Shown one piece after another: positions 58,801 to 64,000 of a stretch of DNA of 64,000 nt. The notes beneath the pieces are model-generated. The model worked only from the letters and a program-made list of their open reading frames with translations, was not told the origin of the DNA and made no database searches. The position numbers were made by a program, and so were the translations under genes. Numbering within the stretch: the stretch's first letter is position 1; each line of letters begins with the position of its first letter. This DNA is from Torulaspora globosa (lineage: Eukaryota; Ascomycota; Saccharomycetes; Saccharomycetales; Saccharomycetaceae): positions 930,001 through 994,000 of the forward strand of contig NC_050731.1 in the NCBI RefSeq assembly GCF_014133895.1, in the 5' to 3' direction.

Positions 58801-59308
58801 TAATCCTGTGACCTCTTTGCTACTAAAGGATAAGACGGAGTGGAAGGGAATGAGATTAACGGGACAGATCAGAGCTGACCAAGGGCTGGAGACTCCATCG
58901 AATCCTGATAGTGCTTACAAAAAGGTTGAGCGCGTCGATAGACACTTCAATGGGCTCAAAGTGCCTAAATCCATTCAAAAGGATTTACCATTCAAATCTC
59001 AAATTCATCAGATGAAGCCACAGAAGAAGAAGACATACATGGCAAAAAGAGCAGTTGTGCTGGGTGGCGAGGAAAAGAAGGCTCGTACTTTTATTCAAAA
59101 TGTCTTGACCATCTCAAAGGATAAAGAACAAAGAAGGAAAGCGAAGAAGCAGGATCAACGGAAGGAGAGACTGAAGAAGCTAGCAAAAGCTGAGGAGGAA
59201 AGAACCCAGAAGGATAAAGAGAAGAAAAAACAGTTCTTCGCCGCCAACGGCAAGAAAAGGGCTAACGGGGACGATGAGAGCCGTGCTTCGAGTAAGAGGA
59301 GAAAATGA
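55862..59308 (+). CDS. BMS1: Ribosome biogenesis GTPase Bms1
   Basis: 1148 residues from ATG 55862 (a TTG 12 codons upstream is not used); S. cerevisiae 1183. The start MEQSNKEHRKRKEKNTAKKK is conserved. GTPase domain ~70-250 with P-loop VVGPPGTGKTILIRS. A central acidic region (~430-700) carries many Asp/Glu runs. The C-terminal AARP2CN/DUF663 block (~750-1060) includes GWRRFQTLPVYTTSDSRTRT and the GAP-like arginine region. The Lys-rich tail ends SKRRK. Bms1 works with Rcl1 in the SSU processome for 18S maturation. Counterpart YPL217C. Confidence 0.97.
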   Translation: MEQSNKEHRKRKEKNTAKKKLHTQGHNAKAFAVAAPGKMARTMMRSSDVNERKLHVPMVDRTPEDDPPPVIVAVVGPPGTGKTILIRSLVRRMTKTTLNEINGPITVVSGKRRRLTFIECPSNDLNAMIDVAKIADLVLLLIDGNFGFEMETMEFLNIAQHHGMPRVLGVATHLDLFKSQSTLRASKKRLKHRFWTEVYQGAKLFYLSGVLNGRYPDREILNLSRFISVMKFRPLKWRNEHPYMLVDRMTDLTHPEILETQGTKVDRKVALYGYLHGTPLPSAAGTKVHLAGVGDFGVAQVERLPDPCPTPYFQQKLDEYEREKMKQEGGAAAATTTRRRKRLDDKDKLIYAPMSDVGGVLMDKDAVYIDVGKKNEDLSFVPGQEKGEGERLVTGLQTAEKSYAEIFDGVGLQLFSNSATIQGDESDEESEQEDVDENQDQGRTSLRQPRNPQRATGREDDHTVNDTANVDGEEDDENAMSEGDSDFEAGDGEALGWESSVAEKLNGDVNRRKKWDIGKLIYMDNISPNDCLKRWRGEEDDDASDMDAEDAEKEDVDEFFQKKDTKNTAQDYEGDLEKFVPYFDTIEKLVQKWSSIDAIKDRFIGTPDFGGAQGEPNPDNSDEELYGDFEDLEENGGSAENVDGDTGEAPDIDDGSDTESSDSFTNFDEEEKKELTVGEERELNASKKEKLRLQFEMEEGDNFNEDDPENEYDTWYELQKAKIAKQLDINNAEFENMTPEQRQAIEGYKAGSYVRLVFENVPMEFVENFDSKIPIIIGGLLPTELKFGIINARLRRHRWHKKILKTNDPLVLSLGWRRFQTLPVYTTSDSRTRTRMLKYTPEHTYCNANFYGPLCSPNTPFCGVQIVANSDTGAGFRIAATGVVEEIDASVEIVKKLKLVGFPYKIFKNTAFIKDMFSSAMEVARFEGAQIKTVSGIRGEIKRALSKPEGHFRATFEDKILMSDIVILRSWYPVQVKRFYNPVTSLLLKDKTEWKGMRLTGQIRADQGLETPSNPDSAYKKVERVDRHFNGLKVPKSIQKDLPFKSQIHQMKPQKKKTYMAKRAVVLGGEEKKARTFIQNVLTISKDKEQRRKAKKQDQRKERLKKLAKAEEERTQKDKEKKKQFFAANGKKRANGDDESRASSKRRK

Positions 59309-59412
59309 ATTATAGGTCTAAGTATTTATACAGCATTATTTAACTCAACTTATCATACAATGCAATTTTCTCAAGCGCATTAGACACACTCTTCATTACA
59401 CTCTCCACCGTT

Positions 59413-60052
59413 CTAAATATATTGAGATAACCACTGAAATGCCTCAGCGTACCCATCTCTCATGACGACGGAACACATAAATACCTCCACTGGCCTCTGG
59501 CCCTCGATCCTTGAGTTTCCTGTGGTGCTCATCAATCCCAAAGCGGAACGCAGTTCTGCCTCAGAAACAGCATTCGCGGAATCAATCTTGTTACCAAGAA
59601 CAACAAATGGTACGTTCTTCAACTCAGCGATGTTGAACAAAGCATCCAATTCCACTCTTGCCTCGTTGAATCTCTCTGGATCCGCCGCATCGACCAAAAA
59701 GACGATACCGTTGACTTCTGGAAAATAATCCTTCCACAAACGACGGGCCTGAACATGGCCACCCAAATCAAATGTGGTGAATTTGATGTTGCCGATGGCC
59801 AATTCTTCCGAAGTAGGATGCCACGTAGGTTGTAGAGTGGCCAATCTGTCATTCTTCAACATATGCAGTAAAGTAGTCTTACCGGCGTTGTCCAGCCCTA
59901 GAAACAAAAGTTTACCATGTTTATTCCACAAACCAAGGGAAGCCAAGATGTCTCTGACTGTAGGCGATAGTTAGTAACCGCATCTCTGCAAGGTTTTGTG
60001 AAGTTCAGGGCTTCGCCAAATACATACACCAGCCAAATATATCCCAGACCAT
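59413..60052 (-). CDS. SAR1: COPII GTPase Sar1, two exons
   Basis: Exons 60028-60052 (25 nt) and 59413-59957 (545 nt) give 189 residues. Exon 1 encodes MVWDIFGW plus the first base of Phe; exon 2 completes it and continues [15 protein letters not shown]. The joined start aligns with S. cerevisiae Sar1 MAGWDIFGWFRDVLASLGLW (one residue shorter). Motifs: [11 protein letters not shown] (G1), [10 protein letters not shown] with the switch Thr, DLGGHVQAR (G3), NKID (G4). The N-terminal amphipathic helix inserts into ER membrane and starts COPII coat assembly when Sec12 loads GTP. Counterpart YPL218W. Confidence 0.96.
59958..60027 (-). other. SAR1 intron, 70 nt
   Basis: Donor GTATGT (60022-60027), perfect branch point TACTAAC (plus-strand gttagta 59970-59976), acceptor CAG (59958-59960). 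Only 10 nt lie between the branch point and the acceptor, short even for yeast. The phase-1 position sits between the Trp-Phe pair of the N-terminal helix. Confidence 0.92.
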
Positions 60053-60330
60053 AATAATATCTTTTCAAGGACTTACAAGCAAGCTTAGCTAGATCAGCTC
60101 TCAACGGAAAGCTACAGCCCAAGTATGCTTGTCTTCGAATCGCTTTAGCATGGACTAAATAACTGGTACTGGGTACTGACACGTATAAATTTTCACCGTC
60201 CGGGTAACTTCACAAAGCGTATACCGAAATCTCGTTAAGACTAGTCAAAGAAAGCCTGTTATGAAAGTGGTTTGATCGTGAGTTTGCATCGCATTACTAC
60301 CGTTAGAGAGCCTTTACATAGACCTGCATT

Positions 60331-61722
60331 TTAATTGGGTTCATTGGATTTTAGTTCCGCATTTATCGGCCTTGTTGCGGCGAGTTTCTCGCTTGTAATC
60401 ATTAAACCGTCGTTCTTCAGACATATAATCAAAGCGACTTCGAGTCTTGTGAGCAGCTTCTTGGAGACGCCACAGACCTTGCAAAAATACTGGTGGGAAT
60501 GAACGAAGTCTTCCAGAAGTTTAGTTGCTACCCGCACGGTTGCGATGACTAGTCTGTGCGTCTGACGCTGCGTAAGCGGCCGTCTGAGAACCAGCTGTCC
60601 TTGCTCGTCTCGTGTCAGAAAGCAGGTCTGGATCAAGAAAGTAGCCGCCAGGTAAACTATCGATCCAAACATGCATTTGGATTGCATTCTCGCAATCAGC
60701 TGGCTGCATGTAACTGTGGGTGTGCTCTTCATGGTGAAAATGGTATACTCTGATGAGCCAGTGTCCTGCTCAGGAGCGTCCTGAGCTTTACTTTCAGACA
60801 GTTTAAGAATATGATCAATGGTATCCAGAAGAATAGTTATGCCCTCCTCCTCGGTAAGGTCCGGTATCTCGTGGACAGCTGTATTTTCATCAGTCAAAAT
60901 TAGTGAGTGTTCTTGTGGAGAGAATATGCCAGAGTCCTTTTCAAGTGCTGGCTCTCTGCTCTTAAATAGTTGTCTCAGTGCTAGATCTTGCAGATGCTGA
61001 TCTAATTCCGGGGAATTCAACACATCAGTGTTGTCAACCTGCGGCGAATTCTCCAAGGTATGGTCGGTGCTATGTTTGCTGCCGCTGTCCGAACTGTCAG
61101 CCGAGGAGACATTTCTTGGTACAGTGTTTAGCAATGAGTCGCTACTTTTGCTGAGCACTCCATAGTCGGTTCCGGAGATCTCCGGTGCCGTGGTAGCGGG
61201 ACTAAGAAGATCATGGTCTTCACCCTCGTTATCACTGAGCTCGAAGTTCGACATCGACGCAGACAACGTGGTTGCTTGGGTGGCTGCGTTACTCAACGGC
61301 ATGTAAAGTTGCTCATCGCTCAGCAGTGCCGATCTAAACGTATTAATCTTATCCAAATTTTGCGCCAGGTAGTCGTTGAGCTGATTTGCATACTGCAACA
61401 GATCCTCTACGTTCTTCTTGCCCCTTGCAGAGTCCGATCGGCTCTCAGAGGTCTCATTACTCCGTCGTACTGCTGGCTCATCGCCCGCGTCAAACCTCAC
61501 CTTCTTCTCAACGTTACCGTTTGTGCTGTCTCGTATGCACGAGAAGTCTTCATCCAGCTCTGGAAAGTTGCTGTTCCGAGAATATCGTGTCTTCAACGGG
61601 ATCTCAAACGTGTCATCATCTGCCAAATCTCCTAATACCATCTGGTCTGCCGCGTCTCCGGCCCCCGGCACTTCTCGAGCAAGCCCGTCAGCGTATAGTC
61701 TCTTCTTCAGCCCAACCTCCAT
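60331..61722 (-). CDS. PCL8: Pho85 cyclin, Pcl8/Pcl10 type
   Basis: 463 residues. The N-terminal two-thirds is low-complexity Ser/Asp-rich, starting MEVGLKKRLYADG. A PHO80-type cyclin box lies at ~300-445: TFTMKSTP..TCSQLIARMQSKCMFGSIVYLAATFLIQ, HRLVIATVRVATKLLEDFVHSH, LTRLEVALIICLKNDG. Pcl8 and Pcl10 direct Pho85 to glycogen synthase Gsy2. S. cerevisiae PCL8 (YPL219W) and PCL10 (YGL134W) are duplicates; this gene lies where both map. The last letters of the symbol are therefore a convention, not a distinction. Confidence 0.93.
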   Translation of the reverse strand: MEVGLKKRLYADGLAREVPGAGDAADQMVLGDLADDDTFEIPLKTRYSRNSNFPELDEDFSCIRDSTNGNVEKKVRFDAGDEPAVRRSNETSESRSDSARGKKNVEDLLQYANQLNDYLAQNLDKINTFRSALLSDEQLYMPLSNAATQATTLSASMSNFELSDNEGEDHDLLSPATTAPEISGTDYGVLSKSSDSLLNTVPRNVSSADSSDSGSKHSTDHTLENSPQVDNTDVLNSPELDQHLQDLALRQLFKSREPALEKDSGIFSPQEHSLILTDENTAVHEIPDLTEEEGITILLDTIDHILKLSESKAQDAPEQDTGSSEYTIFTMKSTPTVTCSQLIARMQSKCMFGSIVYLAATFLIQTCFLTRDEQGQLVLRRPLTQRQTHRLVIATVRVATKLLEDFVHSHQYFCKVCGVSKKLLTRLEVALIICLKNDGLMITSEKLAATRPINAELKSNEPN

Positions 61723-61900
61723 CGATGCTGATTGCTCCTGGTCCTATCGCAACCTTCTTCTACTACGTGTTTCTTGCTCAAGAATGGCGTCAGCTCAAGA
61801 AGATCGGCGAGCGCTGCGTTACGGGAAACCCGTAGCCATGCTTAACTAAAGAACAGGATATACAAATACACTATAAAACGGCGATCGATAACGACGCTGC

Positions 61901-62554
61901 TTAGTACAATCTGTAAGCTGGACCCATGGTGGATTTGATGACCAAAGAGCCAACGTTTTGCCAGTTCTTCTTCAACAAGGAAACCAAGAAGTTGACAGAC
62001 ATCAAGATTTGGTTGACCAACACATCTTCCTCCATCTCGACGTTGCCGACAGCGACAGCCAAACACAACACCTTCTTCAATTGGAACTTGATGGTGGATC
62101 TGACGTCAGTGACCTTACCGTACAAGTCGTCGTTGTGGGAGACTGGGGTTGGGAACTTACCGGCCTTGGACAATTGAGGACCCAAAAGTCTTGGAACTTG
62201 CTTAATCAGCACTTCGGAAGCAACGAACGCAGAGTACTTCTTAGCAAGCTTCTTGATCAACTTCTTGTTCTTGTTGAGCTTCTTCAAGTCCTCCACGGAC
62301 ATCGCATCGACACCGCAGGACTTAGCTCTGTCGACATCAAACGCGTCACCGAAGATACAGATAGACAGGTTTGGTCTTGGACAGACTGGCAATTTCAAAG
62401 CACCAGAGAAACGCTTGTCTCTTTGAGGGTCGTAGTTCTTCAAACCAACTTGAAGTTCAACGGTTTCCAAGAAGTTTCTCTTCTTGGTCTCGTTGGAGTA
62501 CTTCAATAACTCCTTGACGTTTTCCCTGATTTGACTGGAGCTTAGCTTGGACAT
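61901..62554 (-). CDS. RPL1: 60S ribosomal protein L1 (uL1)
   Basis: 217 residues, the exact S. cerevisiae length, starting [20 protein letters not shown]. The conserved uL1 block GAGKFP appears as [17 protein letters not shown] (~155-170). Intronless and strongly codon-biased. It forms the L1 stalk that helps release deacylated tRNA. S. cerevisiae has RPL1A (YPL220W) and RPL1B (YGL135W); one copy here. Divergent from MRM2. Confidence 0.98.
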   Translation of the reverse strand: MSKLSSSQIRENVKELLKYSNETKKRNFLETVELQVGLKNYDPQRDKRFSGALKLPVCPRPNLSICIFGDAFDVDRAKSCGVDAMSVEDLKKLNKNKKLIKKLAKKYSAFVASEVLIKQVPRLLGPQLSKAGKFPTPVSHNDDLYGKVTDVRSTIKFQLKKVLCLAVAVGNVEMEEDVLVNQILMSVNFLVSLLKKNWQNVGSLVIKSTMGPAYRLY

Positions 62555-63013
62555 CCTGTTCTACTCAAAGTCTTCCAAATGATTTGGTGTTCCGTTAGGC
62601 TTGCGACTTTGGCCTCTTAGCATAACCTTCAACAGCTCACTGTAACACTTACTGATGCTAAATTAGTACCAAACGCATCTGCCGGTCAGGTTTTGCGTCG
62701 GTCGCTGCCTGGGAATTTTTCAAAATTTTCAAAAAAAAAAAAATTGTCAAATTTCGTGTGACTGCTCGAAAACACAGTGCGGTTTCTGGGTTTTGAATCT
62801 AATCTACGACTAGCCGTAGTTAAGAGCCACAAAAGATGCAGGGCTGCCTTCAGCCCATTCCAACAGCAATCGGATGGCTCGGAATGTCGCGATCTGGGTT
62901 TCATTTAAGCTATTGTTTGTCACGTGACACCAGTGTTAAGCCATACATCAAGGCATGGTGCTGGTACTAGCGGTCGCCATGGCTGGTAGGGCTGTGTAAG
63001 GGATCCTGAGGTG
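62555..63013. other. Divergent promoter region RPL1/MRM2
   Basis: 459 nt. Closest to RPL1 is a poly(dA:dT) block (62708-62752) with a run of 13 A on the plus strand, a nucleosome-depleting element usual in ribosomal protein promoters. I see no full-strength Rap1 site; AAACCCAGAAACC on the minus strand (~62780-62800) is a loose match. Confidence 0.5.
62919..62928. promoter_or_regulatory. Cbf1-type E-box GTCACGTGAC
   Basis: A perfect 10-bp palindrome containing CACGTG with the flanks preferred by Cbf1, about 90 nt before MRM2 and 365 nt from RPL1. In other yeasts Cbf1 can act on ribosomal protein or mitochondrial gene promoters. The AT-rich CDEII and CDEIII of a centromere are absent. Confidence 0.55.
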
Positions 63014-63934
63014 ATGTCGATGCCATGGCAGGTATTGGGAGGACGTGTTGTGGCTAGGAAACTGTTTGTGAGGTTTAATTCGGGCTCAAGAAGTAGATGG
63101 TTGAGCAGACAGCAGAATGATTACTATACTAGAGAGGCAAAGGTACAAAATCTGCGATCGAGAGCTGCATTTAAGCTCATGGAGATTGACGACAAGTTCA
63201 AGATATTTTGTCGAAACACACCGCAGCGGGTTCTGGATCTGGGGTTTGCACCGGGTGCCTGGTCCCAGGTGGCTTCAAGACGAATTGGTGACGGCGGGAT
63301 GGTCCTTGGAGTGGACATACTGCCGTGCAATCCGCCCCCAGGGGTGAGTTCCATACAGGCCAATATACTTTCCAGGAAAACCCAGGAACTGATACGTCTT
63401 TACCTCTCCAAGCATTTCAGGCTGAATAAACACGATGATATACACGAGGACCATGGCTATCTGCAACACATGACGGAGGAACTGAGCCGCGAAAGCGATT
63501 GTGAGACATACCGCGAGGTATTCTCACCAGACGTCGTGCCTGACAAGGTTGGCAAATATCCCATTGACGTAATTATAAGTGATATGTATGAACCGTGGCC
63601 CCAGGACTCTGGATTTTGGACAAATATTACTAATGCAGCATACTACAGGATGGCTAACACTTCTGGTTTGGCGATACGAGATCATTATCAATCCATAGAT
63701 CTGTGTGACGCGGCTTTGGTCACAGCAATCGATCTCTTGAGGCCACGAGGGCACTTTGTGTGTAAATTATACACTGGGAAAGAGGATAAGCTGTTCGAGA
63801 AAAGATTGAAAAAGGTGTTCAGACGTGTGAATCGGTTCAAACCGGTCGCTTGCAGAGATGAATCCAAAGAGGTCTACTTTGTCGCCCGAGAAAAGAGAGA
63901 CGGTGTCGACAAACTGCTGGTATTTACTGATTAA
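63014..63934 (+). CDS. MRM2: Mitochondrial 21S rRNA 2'-O-methyltransferase Mrm2
   Basis: 306 residues from the ATG at 63014 (preceded by a GTG); S. cerevisiae 320. A short basic presequence with RKLFVRF fits import. FtsJ/RrmJ fold: catalytic Lys in SRAAFKLMEID, SAM-binding DLGFAPGAWSQVA, catalytic Asp in IISDMYEPWP, Lys in GHFVCKLYTG, Glu in SKEVYFVARE, completing the K-D-K-E tetrad. It methylates U2791 of 21S rRNA. Relative to bacterial RrmJ there is an insertion (~135-185) before motif IV. Counterpart YGL136C, the last gene of the zipper in this window. Confidence 0.95.
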   Translation: MSMPWQVLGGRVVARKLFVRFNSGSRSRWLSRQQNDYYTREAKVQNLRSRAAFKLMEIDDKFKIFCRNTPQRVLDLGFAPGAWSQVASRRIGDGGMVLGVDILPCNPPPGVSSIQANILSRKTQELIRLYLSKHFRLNKHDDIHEDHGYLQHMTEELSRESDCETYREVFSPDVVPDKVGKYPIDVIISDMYEPWPQDSGFWTNITNAAYYRMANTSGLAIRDHYQSIDLCDAALVTAIDLLRPRGHFVCKLYTGKEDKLFEKRLKKVFRRVNRFKPVACRDESKEVYFVAREKRDGVDKLLVFTD

Positions 63935-64000
63935 TATGCTTTTTTCTTCAGGCGTGTTGTATATCTTATACAAATTTTAAATGTACAGTACTTCAAGGTT

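Noticed and set aside
62919..63010. Possible centromere (CDEI-like GTCACGTGAC)
   Set aside because: No AT-rich 80-bp CDEII and no CDEIII (TTCCGAA core) follow on either side.

Overview
This window is nuclear DNA of a budding yeast (Saccharomycotina, family Saccharomycetaceae). The genes are dense and almost intronless, the few introns carry GTATGT donors and mostly TACTAAC branch points, CTG is read as leucine at conserved positions, and nearly every protein aligns collinearly with a Saccharomyces cerevisiae counterpart as I remember it. From about 7.5 kb to the end, the gene order is a zipper of two S. cerevisiae regions: chromosome VII (YGL064-YGL076 and YGL129-YGL136) and chromosome XVI (YPL198-YPL220). 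Members of S. cerevisiae duplicate pairs (RPL7A/B, MPS2/CSM4, AFT1/AFT2, ITC1/YPL216W, PCL8/PCL10, RPL1A/B) occur once here. This is expected of a lineage that did not undergo the whole-genome duplication (Lachancea, Torulaspora, Zygosaccharomyces, Kluyveromyces or a relative). I cannot fix the genus from sequence alone.

Layout. 0-7.2 kb: a block like S. cerevisiae chromosome VII right arm (YGR210C partial, ZPR1, SLI1, then an AIM14-type oxidoreductase and an intronless RPS0). 7.5-9.3 kb: RPL7 with two introns, a box C/D snoRNA in intron 2 (snR39/snR59 type) and a free-standing snR39b-type snoRNA upstream; their guides are offset by two bases on the same 25S rRNA segment. 9.6-25.7 kb: an Smr-domain protein, MPS2, HSF1, YIG1-like, AFT1, RPB9, MNP1, TPK2, HRR25, NPY1, PGC1, SGF73; the 14-23.6 kb part contains several visibly GC-rich genes. 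25.8-41.9 kb: ALG2, a mitochondrial DUF1992 (DNAJC28-type) protein with no S. cerevisiae gene that I can name, TYW1, RKM1, IPL1, MRH4, SRP72, NIP7, and PUS1 with an intron. 42.1-47.6 kb: RSM23, CEG1 and an apparently C-terminally short SNT2. 47.7-63.9 kb: LEA1, THI6, CBP3, ITC1, BMS1, SAR1 (70-nt intron), PCL8, RPL1 and MRM2.

The genes do not form one pathway; they are housekeeping neighbours. Themes recur: ribosomes and ribosome assembly (RPS0, RPL7, RPL1, NIP7, BMS1, snoRNAs), with PAC/RRPE promoter elements visible before NIP7, PUS1 and BMS1; tRNA modification (TYW1, PUS1); mitochondrial translation and RNA (MNP1, MRH4, RSM23, MRM2); and signalling or cell-cycle kinases (TPK2, HRR25, IPL1, PCL8). 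I see no transposon, tRNA, rRNA, centromere, CRISPR array, toxin gene or virus-derived gene. The most informative observations are the paralogous snoRNA pair, the PUS1 intron, the lost intron of RPS0, the short SNT2, and the DUF1992 protein. I found nothing that amounts to a previously unknown multi-gene system. Start codons were checked by hand; several open frames extend upstream through TTG or GTG, and I chose the first ATG.
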